A stretch of 16,650 bases of DNA from DATLFI01 sp035524895 (GTDB lineage: Bacteria; Acidobacteriota; Thermoanaerobaculia; Multivoradales; Multivoraceae), in NCBI GenBank assembly GCA_035524895.1, contig DATLFI010000430.1, positions 1 through 16,650 on the forward strand, in the 5' to 3' direction. Shown one piece after another: positions 1 to 7,910 of the stretch. The notes beneath the pieces were generated by a model, which had not been told where the DNA came from, searched no databases, and was given only the letters and a program-made list of their open reading frames with translations. Numbering within the stretch: the stretch's first letter is position 1; every line of letters begins with the position of its first letter. A program made the position numbers and the translations under genes.

Positions 1-1229
1 AGGGCGACCGCCGTAGGGCCGAAGCCGAGCCCGATGAGGTTGACCACGAAGAGGTAGATGGCGGACGCCTGGCCGCGCATCGCGTTCGGCATCATCTCCT
101 GGATCGCTGCCGGCGCGGCGCCGAACGGCATGCTGGAGGTGAAGACCGTGGGCACCAGGAGCAGGAGCGCCCAGGCAGGACTCGGCACCAGTGCATAGAG
201 CACCCCTGTGGGGATCCACACCAGGGAGGCGATCACGCCCGCGCGCATTTTGGCGTCGCGGTAGCCGCGCTGCGACAGCCAATCCGCCATCCGACCACCG
301 AACACGATGCCGAGGGTGCCCGCGACCATCACGATGAGACCGTAGTAGACGCCGGAGTCGCGCGGCGACATGCCGTGGGTGCGCTGCAGGAAGGTCGGGA
401 TCCAGGCCGTGCTGCCGTAGGCCGAGAACGAGAGCAGCGCGAAGCCGAGGTTGTGACAGGCGAAGGTCTTCCAGTTGAGCTTCAGGTAAGCGATCACGGC
501 GGACAGCGGCGCGCCTGCTTTGCCCGAACCTTGGAGCAGGGCTCCTCGTGCGTCGCGGCGGGCGGGCTCGCGCACCGTCCAGAGCACCGCGGCGAAGAGC
601 ACACCCGGCAGGCCGACGATGAAGAACACGACCTGCCAGGGACGGATGTCGCCGACGACGGGGAGGTGCCAGAGGTCGACTCCCGACACGGCACCCACGA
701 CGACGCCACCGAGCAGCGTCGCCAGGCCGGAGCCAATGTAGATGCCGGTGGAGTAGACGCTGATCGCGGTCGCCAGACGGTGCCGCGGGAACATGTCGCT
801 GATCATCGAGTAGGCAGCCGGCGAGAGAGCTGCCTCGCCGACACCCACTCCCATGCGCAATAGCAGGAAGTGCCAGAAGCGTTGCGCCAGACCGCAACCG
901 GCGGTCATCAGGCTCCAGACGACGAGGCCGGCGGCGATCAGGCCGCGGCGGCTGCGGGCATCGGCGAGTCGGCCGAGCGGGATGCCGAAGAAGGTGTAGA
1001 ACACCGCGAAGCTGAAGCCCATCAGCAGGCTCATCTGGGTGTCGCTGATGCCGAGGTCCCGCCGGATCGGACCCACCAGGAGGCTCAGGATCTGACGATC
1101 GACGAACGAGAAGACGTAGATCACCATGAGCACCCCGACCACGTACCAGGCGTACGACGGACGCGGATAGGGTGTCGACGGCGTGCTCGGGCTCGATCCC
1201 GGCGCCGATGTCGTCGCGGGCTGCTTCAC
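1..1229 (-). CDS. MFS transporter, spinster-like family (partial, C-terminus off window)
   Basis: Reverse-strand reading frame open for 409 codons from a GTG at 1227-1229 to the window edge, so the C-terminus is missing. Seen: a Pro/Ser/Thr-rich N-terminal tail of about 25 residues. Then a first membrane helix around residues 27-45 ending in the motif FSFVDRQILSLL, typical of spinster-like MFS carriers. A loop 2-3 motif A follows at about residues 84-97 (PLGRLADARSRRG), then the helix-5-like stretch GVGVGEAALSPAAYSMI and many further hydrophobic segments. Family knowledge: inner-membrane, proton-coupled carrier; substrates cannot be deduced. The GTG start is chosen because AAGGAG sits 9 nt upstream and the conserved N-terminus begins just inside it. 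It is divergent from the ABC exporter operon at 1424 and shares a 194-bp promoter region with it. Family call is firm; substrate unknown. Confidence 0.9.
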   Translation of the reverse strand, partial: MKQPATTSAPGSSPSTPSTPYPRPSYAWYVVGVLMVIYVFSFVDRQILSLLVGPIRRDLGISDTQMSLLMGFSFAVFYTFFGIPLGRLADARSRRGLIAAGLVVWSLMTAGCGLAQRFWHFLLLRMGVGVGEAALSPAAYSMISDMFPRHRLATAISVYSTGIYIGSGLATLLGGVVVGAVSGVDLWHLPVVGDIRPWQVVFFIVGLPGVLFAAVLWTVREPARRDARGALLQGSGKAGAPLSAVIAYLKLNWKTFACHNLGFALLSFSAYGSTAWIPTFLQRTHGMSPRDSGVYYGLIVMVAGTLGIVFGGRMADWLSQRGYRDAKMRAGVIASLVWIPTGVLYALVPSPAWALLLLVPTVFTSSMPFGAAPAAIQEMMPNAMRGQASAIYLFVVNLIGLGFGPTAVA

Positions 1230-1238
1230 TGCTCGCGG

Positions 1239-1244
1239 CTCCTT
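1239..1244 (-). promoter_or_regulatory. Ribosome binding site of the MFS gene (supports GTG start)
   Basis: AAGGAG read on the minus strand, 9 nt before the GTG at 1229-1227. It decides the start, since no ATG lies near the conserved N-terminus. Confidence 0.7.
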
Positions 1245-1362
1245 GTGTGGTGGTCTCTGGAGAGGAACGGGGAAGTCGCGCGCAGTGTAGCGGGCCCGGG
1301 TTCGGTAACCGGCTGGACATCAGCCCTGGAGTTCGGTCGGCCGCGCAGGGGTCTTGCATCTC

Positions 1363-1384
1363 AGATTTTGATGCATCAAAATCT
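1363..1384. promoter_or_regulatory. Perfect 22-bp palindrome, candidate operator
   Basis: The sequence from 1363 to 1384 is self-complementary over all 22 bases: two 11-bp arms with no spacer, centred between 1373 and 1374. It is A/T-rich inside very G/C-rich DNA, with core TTTTGATGCATCAAAA. It lies in the 194-bp region between the divergent MFS and ABC exporter genes, 39 bp before the GTG at 1424 and 134 bp before the GTG at 1229. A poor -35/-10-like pair (TTGCAT at 1354-1359, CAAAAT at 1377-1382, spacing 17) would place the palindrome over the -10 for plus-strand transcription. Dimeric MarR-, TetR- or GntR-type repressors use such sites. No regulator gene is in the window, so the binding protein is unknown. 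Confidence 0.6.
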
Positions 1385-1412
1385 CGATCTCATGTTGACG
1401 AAATCGCCCCTC

Positions 1413-1417
1413 GGAGG
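1413..1417 (+). promoter_or_regulatory. Ribosome binding site of the ABC ATPase (supports GTG start)
   Basis: GGAGG, 6 nt before the GTG at 1424. The frame is open much further upstream, to about 1172, but that part overlaps the MFS gene's 5' end and the operator. The RBS argues for 1424. Confidence 0.7.
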
Positions 1418-1423
1418 CTCGCT

Positions 1424-2191
<768 letters not shown>

Positions 2192-2270
2192 CCGTCGGAA
2201 GTGCAGAAGCCGTGTGTGCGTCACCGCCTCCGGTGTCCAGGTAGCCGCCTAGAGCGGATCGTCATCCTCC

Positions 2271-4634
2271 ATGCGCTCCCTCCACAAGAAGCTCTTTCGC
2301 GACCTCTGGCGTGTCCGTTCCCAGGCGGTCGCGATCATGCTGGTCTTCGCCTCCGGCATTGCCCTGTTCGTGCTCTCGCGCGGCGCCTTCTCGTCGCTGC
2401 GGCTGACGCAGCAGGTCTACTACCGAGACGCGGCGTTCGCCGACGTGTTCGCGCGCGCCAAGAGGGCGCCGCTCCGTCTGGAGGAGCGCATCCGGGAGCT
2501 GGCTGGGGTGCGAGAGACCGAGACCAGAGTCGTGGTCGAGGTCACCCTCGACGTGCCGGGTCTGGAGGAGCCCGCCAGCGGCCGTCTGGTGTCCGTGCCG
2601 GACCAGGGGACGCCGCTCCTCAACCGGGTGTTCCTGCGGCGCGGGCGTTGGCTCGACCCGGCCCGGCCGCAGGAGGTGCTGGCGAGCGAGGCGTTCGTCG
2701 ACGCCAATGGGCTGGTGGTGGGCGATCGGGTGGCCGCGGTGATCAACGGCCGCCGCGAAGAGCTGGTCATCGTGGGCGTCGCTCTGTCGCCGGAGTACAT
2801 CTACAGCATCCGCCCCGGCGAGCTGTTCCCAGATCCCCGCCGTTTTGCCGTGCTATGGATGGCCCGCCAGCCGCTCAGCGCGGCCTTCGACATGGAGGGT
2901 GGCTTCAACGACGTGACGCTGACCCTCGCTCCAGGCGCGCTCGAAGCCGAGGCGATCGCCGGGCTCGATCGGCTGCTGCAACCCTACGGGGGAACCGGGG
3001 CGATCCCGCGCGCCCAGCAGGTGTCGCACTGGTACCTCGAAGGGGAGCTGGGACAGCTCCAGAACATGGGCACCATGCTGCCGACGATCTTCCTCGGTGT
3101 CGCCGTGCTGCTGGTCAACATCGTGCTCCGGCGGACGGTGTCGGTGCAGCGCGAGCAGATCGCGCAGCTCAAGGCCCTCGGTTACTCCAACGGCGACATC
3201 GCCGCGCACTACAGCCAATGGGCGCTCGTGGTATCGCTCGGTGGCGCGGTGGTCGGCATCATCGCCGGGGCGTGGATGGGCAACGGCATCCTCGGCATCT
3301 ACCGCGACTACTTCCGTTTTCCGGTGCTCGCCTACGACTGGTCTCTGCGCAACATTGCGCTCGCGCTGCTGGTGGCAGGGCTCGCCGCCGCCGGGGGCGC
3401 GCTCGGCGCGGTGCGGCAAGCGGTGAAGCTGCCGCCTGCCGAGGCGATGCGTCCGCAGGCACCGGACCGGTATCGCGCGACCTGGATCGAACGGCTGGGT
3501 GCCGGACGATGGATGCGCGCGCCGTCGCGAATGATCGTGCGCAACGTGGCCCGGCGCCCCGGACGGACTTTCGCCTCCATCGTCGGGATCGCTTTCGCCG
3601 GGGCGATCGTGGTCATGGGCAACGCGATGATGGACGCCATCGATCGGCTGATGGACATCCAGTTCGGGCAGGTGCAGCGACAGGACGTGACGGTGACCTT
3701 CAACGAGCCGGTGAGCTCCCGCGCCGTGTTCGAGCTGCGTCGCTACCCCGGGGTGCTGCGGGTCGAGACCATGCGCGCGGTGCCGGCGACGATCCGTGCC
3801 GGCTCGCGCAGCCGGCAGGTCGGCATCACGGGCCTGGAGAGCGATCCGAGACTGATGCGGATCTACTCGGGGGATCGCGGTGCACTACCGCCTCCTCGCG
3901 ATGGCCTCTTGATGTCCGAGAAGCTGGCCGAGCTGTTGGCGGTCGTGCCCGGAGGCGCGGTGGAGGTCGAGGTCTTGGAGGGCCGGCGTCCGCGGCTGGT
4001 GGTGCCGGTGGTAGGCACGGTCGAGGACTTCACCGGCACCTCGGCCTGGATGGAGATCCGTGCGCTGCAGCGCCTGCTCCAAGAAGGCGGCGCTCTGTCG
4101 GCTGCCGCGCTGAGCATCGACACGACCGCCGCGCCGGAGCTGCTGCGGCGGCTGAAGCTGACTCCCGCGGTCGCTGGGGTCGCCCTCCAGCAGGCGGTGG
4201 TCGACAACTTCGAGACCTACCTGGCGGAGAACATGGGCGTGTTCCTCGGGATGCTCTTCTTCTTCGCGCTGGTGATCGCCTTCGGGGTGATCTACAACAC
4301 CGCCCGCATCTCGCTCTCCGAACGTAGCCGCGAGCTAGCCAGCCTGCGAGTGATGGGCTTCCGTCGCGCCGAGATCTCTTACATCCTGCTCGGCGAGCTG
4401 GCCCTCCTGACTCTGCTCGCCCTGCCGGCGGCGATGGCGCTCGGCTACGGCTTGCTCGCGATGATGGCCTCGTCGCTGGATACCGAGCTCTATCGCATCC
4501 CGGTCGTGGTGTCGGCTCGCAGTCAGGCGATCGCCTGTGTGGTGGTCGCAGCGTCGGCTGTCATCTCGGGGCTCGTGGTGCGCCGTCGCCTCGACCGGCT
4601 CGATCTCATCGGAGTGTTGAAGACCAGGGAGTGA
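2271..4634 (+). CDS. ABC transporter permease with two FtsX modules
   Basis: 787-residue inner-membrane protein, about double the size of a single MacB/LolC-type permease. Seen: membrane helix at about 18-37, then a soluble, probably periplasmic region to about 265. A first FtsX core has helices at about 268-287, 315-337 and 361-382. A second unit starts with a helix at about 434-455, has another soluble region, and ends in an FtsX core with helices at about 654-675, 703-730 and 751-772. Both cores carry the coupling signature after the first core helix: QREQIAQLKALGYSNGDI, and SERSRELASLRVMGFRRAEI. One chain therefore looks like a fused dimer giving the pseudo-symmetric transporter. The ATG at 2271 opens on a basic segment before helix 1; its RBS is poor. 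The adaptor gene starts 3 bp after the stop, so co-translation is likely. Substrate unknown. Confidence 0.92.
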   Translation: MRSLHKKLFRDLWRVRSQAVAIMLVFASGIALFVLSRGAFSSLRLTQQVYYRDAAFADVFARAKRAPLRLEERIRELAGVRETETRVVVEVTLDVPGLEEPASGRLVSVPDQGTPLLNRVFLRRGRWLDPARPQEVLASEAFVDANGLVVGDRVAAVINGRREELVIVGVALSPEYIYSIRPGELFPDPRRFAVLWMARQPLSAAFDMEGGFNDVTLTLAPGALEAEAIAGLDRLLQPYGGTGAIPRAQQVSHWYLEGELGQLQNMGTMLPTIFLGVAVLLVNIVLRRTVSVQREQIAQLKALGYSNGDIAAHYSQWALVVSLGGAVVGIIAGAWMGNGILGIYRDYFRFPVLAYDWSLRNIALALLVAGLAAAGGALGAVRQAVKLPPAEAMRPQAPDRYRATWIERLGAGRWMRAPSRMIVRNVARRPGRTFASIVGIAFAGAIVVMGNAMMDAIDRLMDIQFGQVQRQDVTVTFNEPVSSRAVFELRRYPGVLRVETMRAVPATIRAGSRSRQVGITGLESDPRLMRIYSGDRGALPPPRDGLLMSEKLAELLAVVPGGAVEVEVLEGRRPRLVVPVVGTVEDFTGTSAWMEIRALQRLLQEGGALSAAALSIDTTAAPELLRRLKLTPAVAGVALQQAVVDNFETYLAENMGVFLGMLFFFALVIAFGVIYNTARISLSERSRELASLRVMGFRRAEISYILLGELALLTLLALPAAMALGYGLLAMMASSLDTELYRIPVVVSARSQAIACVVVAASAVISGLVVRRRLDRLDLIGVLKTRE

Positions 4635-4637
4635 CGG

Positions 4638-5852
4638 ATGGCGAAGAATGGTGGGATGAGACGCAAACAGGTCGCGTGGATCGTGGTCGCGGCGCTGTTC
4701 GTGCTGGTGCTCGCGCTGGCCTTGCGACCGCGGGGAGTCGCTGTCGACACCGCGGCGGTGACGGTCGGCCCGCTCGAGGTGACGCTCGACGAAGAGGGGA
4801 TGACGCGGGTGCGTGAACGGTTCGTGGTCTCCGCGCCAGTCGCCGGGAGGGTGTTGCGCCAGGAGCTCGAGCCGGGCGACCCGGTGAGCCGTGGCCGCAC
4901 CGTGCTCGCGGTGTTCCAGCCGTCCGACCCGATTCCGCTCGACTCGCGTTCGCGAGCCGAAGCGGAGGCGGCCGTGGCCGCGGCCGAGGCGACTCTCGGT
5001 CGTTCCCGGGCGCTGCACCAGCAGGCGGCCGGCGAGCTCGACTACGCGCGCGCCGAGACAGAGCGCTATCGCGAGCTGTTCGAGGAGGGCATCGCCTCGA
5101 AAGAGCGCCTCGACCAGGCGCAGCTGCAAGAGCGCACTCGGCGCGAGGCGCTGGGAGCATCGGACTTCGCGATCCGTGCCGCCGAGGGCGAGCTCCAGGC
5201 GACCCGCGCACGGCTGGTGCAGGCGACCGCCACGCCGGGGCCGGGAGGGTCGTACTCCCTGCTGTCGCCGATCGACGGCGTCGTGCTCCGCGTGCTGCGC
5301 GAGAGCGAGGGCGTGGTGCCCGCTGGCGAGCCGCTGGTCGAGGCGGGGGATCCTGGGGAGCTCGAGATCGTCGCCGACTATCTCTCGAGCGACGCCGTGC
5401 GGATCTCTCCGGGGGACCGCGCGCGAATCGCGCGTTGGGGCGGCGAGGCGCTGGCTGCGGTGGTTCGGCGGGTCGAGCCAGCGGGCTTCACCAAGATCTC
5501 GGCGCTTGGTGTCGAGGAGCAACGGGTGAACGTGGTGCTCGACCTCGTCGACCGACCCCAGCAGGCACTTGGCGACGGTTACCGCGTCGAGACCGAGGTC
5601 GTCGTCTGGTCGGAGGAGGAGGTGCTCCAGGTGCCGGTGGGGGCGATCTTTCGTACCGGCGGGCAGGCTTCGGACTGGGCCGTGTATCGGCTCGATGGCG
5701 ATCGCGCGCGCTTGCGCACCGTGCGGCTGGGTGAGCGCAATGACCGCTTCGCGCAGGTCCTCGAGGGCCTCGAGGCGGGGGACCGAGTGGTCCAGCACGC
5801 CGGGGACGACGTCCAGGACGACACCCGTGTGACGGTCGCCGTCGCGCGCTGA
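4638..5852 (+). CDS. HlyD-family periplasmic adaptor of the ABC exporter
   Basis: 404-residue membrane-fusion protein. Seen: short basic N-terminus, a single membrane anchor at about residues 12-29, and a first lipoyl half (SAPVAGRVLRQELEPGDPVSRG). A Glu/Ala/Arg-rich helical hairpin follows at about 105-195, then the second lipoyl half (LLSPIDGVVLRVLRES, EGVVPAGEPL). Beta-barrel and membrane-proximal parts come last (VPVGAIFRTGG, VRLGERNDRFAQVLEGLEAGDRVV). Family knowledge: such adaptors bridge an FtsX-type permease and an outer-membrane channel. It starts 3 bp after the permease stop with AGGGAG just upstream, and is the last gene of the operon. No TolC-like gene follows; the next gene is convergent. 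An internal ATG at codon 7 is a possible start. Confidence 0.92.
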   Translation: MAKNGGMRRKQVAWIVVAALFVLVLALALRPRGVAVDTAAVTVGPLEVTLDEEGMTRVRERFVVSAPVAGRVLRQELEPGDPVSRGRTVLAVFQPSDPIPLDSRSRAEAEAAVAAAEATLGRSRALHQQAAGELDYARAETERYRELFEEGIASKERLDQAQLQERTRREALGASDFAIRAAEGELQATRARLVQATATPGPGGSYSLLSPIDGVVLRVLRESEGVVPAGEPLVEAGDPGELEIVADYLSSDAVRISPGDRARIARWGGEALAAVVRRVEPAGFTKISALGVEEQRVNVVLDLVDRPQQALGDGYRVETEVVVWSEEEVLQVPVGAIFRTGGQASDWAVYRLDGDRARLRTVRLGERNDRFAQVLEGLEAGDRVVQHAGDDVQDDTRVTVAVAR

Positions 5853-5905
5853 GCCGCGGGTTCGACCCTGGAGAGTCGACGATACGACGATCGCTACGCC
5901 GCAGA

Positions 5906-7069
5906 TCAACGTTCTGGGGAGCTCTCGCGATAGAGCTCCCAGTGACGTTTCGCTACGGCCTCCCAAGTCTGGCTCCGCGCTATGGCCTGGCCGCTCTCGG
6001 CAAGGGCTCGCCGTCGGCCCTCGTCGCGATGCAGGGCCAGCAGAGCCGATGCCCAGCTCTCGGCGGCGAGCATCTCCTCGACGACCTCGACCCCGACTCC
6101 TGCGACCAGCATCTCGGCCGCCCCGCAGGCGGCACCGACGATGCTGGGGACTCCCATGGCCACGGCCTCCAGCACCGGCAGCCCGAACGCATAGTCGAAC
6201 CCCGGGTAGAGCAGCAGCTCGGCGCCGCGGTAGAGAGCCGGCAACAGGTCGCTCTCGAGGTTCTGGACCCAGTAGACGCGTCCTTCGGCTTGTGCGCTCC
6301 CGAGGATCGGCGCCACCGAAGTCGTGTCGCCGGGTCGGCCGAGTAGTACCAGGGGCGGGAGCGACGGATCCCGATCGCGAGCCAGCCGGCAGGCGTCGAT
6401 CAACAGGCGGAGGCTGCGCTCGGGATCCGCGACGCCGCCCGGGGACAGTAGGTAGGGCTCTTCCAGGAACGGGTATGCGTCGCACAGCCCGACCACGGTG
6501 GCGGTTCGAGGCGGTGTCAGGAAGCGCCCATGCACGCCCGGCGACACCCGGATCAGGCGGCTCTGGAGCAGCCCCAACTTCTTGGGGTGGGTTCTTGCGA
6601 AGCGTCTCTCCAACTCGCGCAGGAGGCCGTCGGAGGTCACCGCCACCGCGTCGGCGTGGAGCAGCGACCGCCGGAAGGCAAGCGGCAGCTTCGCGTCCGG
6701 GTCCGCATCGAGCGCCCGCACCGTCAGGATCTTGCGACGCGCCTGTGAATGCAGGAAGGGTGGCTGCAGGGCGTGCAGGACGTCGAGGGTGGCTGGGCCG
6801 CCGGGGAGCGTGCGCTCCACAGCCGGGGAGGCGATGCTGCGCCACCACTCCGAGGATCGGCGCGCACGGGCCGGGACGTTGACGCGGATCAGCCGTTCGT
6901 GACGCAGCAGCCAAGCGAGCGGGGCCGCCGGCTCCGGACCGGTGTGGAAGACGACCACCTCGTCGCCTTCGCCAGCCTGGCGAACCAGCTCCTCGATCAG
7001 GTCGAGGGTGTAGTGCCCGGCTCCGTTGCGGGGATCGAGGGCAGTGTTGGCGTCGAGACCGATCCGCAT
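5906..7069 (-). CDS. Glycosyltransferase, GT4-type (GT-B fold)
   Basis: 387-residue cytoplasmic glycosyltransferase. Seen: an N-terminal Rossmann start (MRIGLDANTAL) and the acceptor-side stretch GAGHYTLDLIEEL. Mid-protein is the donor-domain start EEPYLLSPGGVADPERSLRLLIDA, typical of GT4 enzymes. Further on come LPPLVLLGRPGD and the donor-binding block YAFGLPVLEAVAMGVPSIVG. In the usual GT4 EX7E motif the first Glu lies where this protein has Tyr (YAFGLPVLE); the second Glu is kept. The ATG at 7069 is preferred because the conserved N-terminus begins there, although the frame stays open upstream and the RBS is weak. It lies 93 bp downstream of the selenoprotein gene on the same strand and may be co-transcribed. 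Donor and acceptor are unknown; a role in surface polysaccharide is a guess. Confidence 0.87.
   Translation of the reverse strand: MRIGLDANTALDPRNGAGHYTLDLIEELVRQAGEGDEVVVFHTGPEPAAPLAWLLRHERLIRVNVPARARRSSEWWRSIASPAVERTLPGGPATLDVLHALQPPFLHSQARRKILTVRALDADPDAKLPLAFRRSLLHADAVAVTSDGLLRELERRFARTHPKKLGLLQSRLIRVSPGVHGRFLTPPRTATVVGLCDAYPFLEEPYLLSPGGVADPERSLRLLIDACRLARDRDPSLPPLVLLGRPGDTTSVAPILGSAQAEGRVYWVQNLESDLLPALYRGAELLLYPGFDYAFGLPVLEAVAMGVPSIVGAACGAAEMLVAGVGVEVVEEMLAAESWASALLALHRDEGRRRALAESGQAIARSQTWEAVAKRHWELYRESSPER
5917..5940. other. Inverted repeat overlapping the glycosyltransferase 3' end
   Basis: GGGAGCTCT and AGAGCTCCC form a perfect 9-bp stem around a 6-nt loop, inside the last codons of the glycosyltransferase gene. 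It lies at the convergent junction with the adaptor gene, where a bidirectional terminator might be expected, but no T-run follows on either strand. It could slow transcription or be chance. Confidence 0.3.
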
Positions 7070-7127
7070 GGTGCGATTCTCATCAAACGACAAGGCAGCC
7101 GAGAACGGGACGGCCTGGGCCCGCAAC

Positions 7128-7143
7128 CGCTCGGCGCCGAGCG
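7128..7143. other. Perfect 16-bp palindrome between the selenoprotein and glycosyltransferase genes
   Basis: CGCTCGGCGCCGAGCG is fully self-complementary and would fold as a 6-bp stem with a GCGC loop in RNA. It begins 19 nt after the final stop of the selenoprotein gene. There is no U-tract, so it is not a classical terminator. Confidence 0.4.
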
Positions 7144-7162
7144 CATCGCCCGGCGTCCCGAG

Positions 7163-7675
7163 TCAAGCCTCGAGCCCCGACACCACGGCGCTTGCCGCAG
7201 CGTCGGCCAACTCGATCATCTCGTCGTCGGTACGGTCCTGGATCGGATGGGGCACGAATACTCCCACGGGGTCGGTGCCGAGGGACCGAGCTTGGGCGCT
7301 GGCAGCGTCCTCGAACTCGTGAGAGGCAACGAACACCGCGGGCAGGCCGCGGCTCTCGAAGAAAGCGATGTCGTGCACACTGCACGACGTACACGACCCT
7401 CAGTCCGCGAGCGCCTCGATCACCGCCTCGCATTTCTCTGCGATTTCGAGGCGGAGATCGGGGGGCGCGTTCTTCGCGAACGTTGGTTTACGGAAGCGTT
7501 CGACCCTGGCGCCGCCGCGCTCGAGGTGGAGCTGGATACGGTCGAGAAAGATGTCACCACGCGGCTTGGAGATGTCGAGGAGCCCGACCACTCGGCCATC
7601 CAGCGAGGCTAGACGAGAGGCCCGCGGGCGATGAGCTGGCCGCAGCTCGCCGGTTGGGTCGAGGAGGGTCGTCAT
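7163..7675 (-). CDS. UGSC-family selenoprotein (in-frame TGA read as selenocysteine)
   Basis: 170 residues with selenocysteine at residue 92, encoded by the TGA at 7402-7400. Seen: the N-terminal half starts MTTLLDPTGELRP and runs through VVGLLDISKPRGDIFLDRI and FRKPTFAKNAPPDLR to EALAD. The same frame continues past the TGA as GSCTSCSVHDI, then LPAVFVASHEF and VFVPHPIQDRTDDEM. Together they give one complete protein with the motif Sec-Gly-Ser-Cys-Thr-Ser-Cys (Sec92, Cys95, Cys98). UGSC proteins are an established selenoprotein family, first recognised in marine metagenomes; the reaction is not known, though a thiol/selenol redox or peroxidatic role is likely. The ATG at 7675 has AGGA 9 nt upstream. 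The final stop is also TGA, with no comparable hairpin at 11 nt. It lies downstream of the thioredoxin-fold fusion gene on the same strand. Alternative: a nonsense-mutated Cys homologue, made unlikely by the hairpin and the UGSC match. Confidence 0.88.
7370..7388 (-). promoter_or_regulatory. Candidate bacterial SECIS hairpin
   Basis: On the minus strand, exactly 11 nt after the TGA (7402-7400), GTCGTGCA and TGCACGAC form a perfect 8-bp stem around the 3-nt loop GTG. If the top A-U pair opens, the loop is AGUGU. The loop begins 19 nt after the TGA with a G first. Established knowledge: in E. coli fdhF the upper SECIS stem-loop also sits 11 nt past the UGA and has a GCA-GGUC-UGC apex; here the apex is GCA-GUG-UGC. 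The bulged U of the E. coli element is absent. SelB would bind here to deliver Sec-tRNA. Confidence 0.75.
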
Positions 7676-7689
7676 CGGGGGGGATCCTA

Positions 7690-7723
7690 GCAGTCGTCCA
7701 TGGGGCCGCCCATGGACGACTGC
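7690..7723 (-). promoter_or_regulatory. 15-bp perfect stem hairpin directly upstream of the selenoprotein RBS
   Basis: Positions 7690-7704 and 7709-7723 are perfectly complementary (15 bp) around a 4-nt loop. Read on the minus strand, the stem ends 1 nt before the AGGA ribosome site and 14 nt before the ATG at 7675. No T-run follows, so it does not look like an intrinsic terminator. It may be an RNA processing or stability element between the two genes, a translational control element, or a protein-binding palindrome. Confidence 0.6.
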
Positions 7724-7750
7724 GTGAAGCGGCCGGGCCCCGTCCCGGAG

Positions 7751-7769
7751 GCGCGCGCCGAGCGCGCGC
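7751..7769 (-). other. Second GC hairpin in the selenoprotein leader
   Basis: Two copies of GCGCGCGC flank the trinucleotide CGA, giving an 8-bp stem with a 3-nt loop. It lies 27 bp from the 15-bp hairpin, in the 235-bp gap between the two minus-strand genes. Alternating GC tracts arise easily in such DNA, so function is uncertain. I see no gene in the rest of this gap. Confidence 0.35.
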
Positions 7770-7910
7770 GTGCCGCGCGTTGCCGAACAGGAGAACGTCG
7801 TGCTCGTACTTACCCTACGGGACATGAAAAGCAAGGCGCTTTCGGGACAAGCCGCGCGCTTCCTAGGCCTTGCGTATCGGTGTGGCTCCTCGTCCCGGAG
7901 CGGTGGGCCG

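Noticed and set aside
2201..4327. 708-codon plus-strand frame overlapping the permease gene
   Set aside because: Arg/Gly/Ala-rich translation without domains, in another frame of a well-supported FtsX permease.
4335..6914. Very long minus-strand open frame (859 codons) across the permease end, the adaptor and the glycosyltransferase
   Set aside because: It is antisense or out of frame to three clearly recognised proteins, has an Arg/Pro/Ala/His-biased composition, and shows no motifs. It is an open frame produced by high GC.
7070..7165. Second TGA readthrough: the selenoprotein's final TGA (7163-7165) is in frame with the glycosyltransferase, with no other stop between them and a palindrome at 7128-7143
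   Set aside because: The UGSC family ends at this point and no hairpin sits 11 nt after this TGA; the palindrome starts 19 nt on and lacks a SECIS-like loop. A shared frame has about a one-in-three chance, so a true stop is the simpler reading.
7400..7402. The TGA as a nonsense mutation making a pseudogene
   Set aside because: Both sides are intact in one frame, the codon falls exactly at the Sec of the UGSC motif, and a SECIS-like stem follows at the expected distance.
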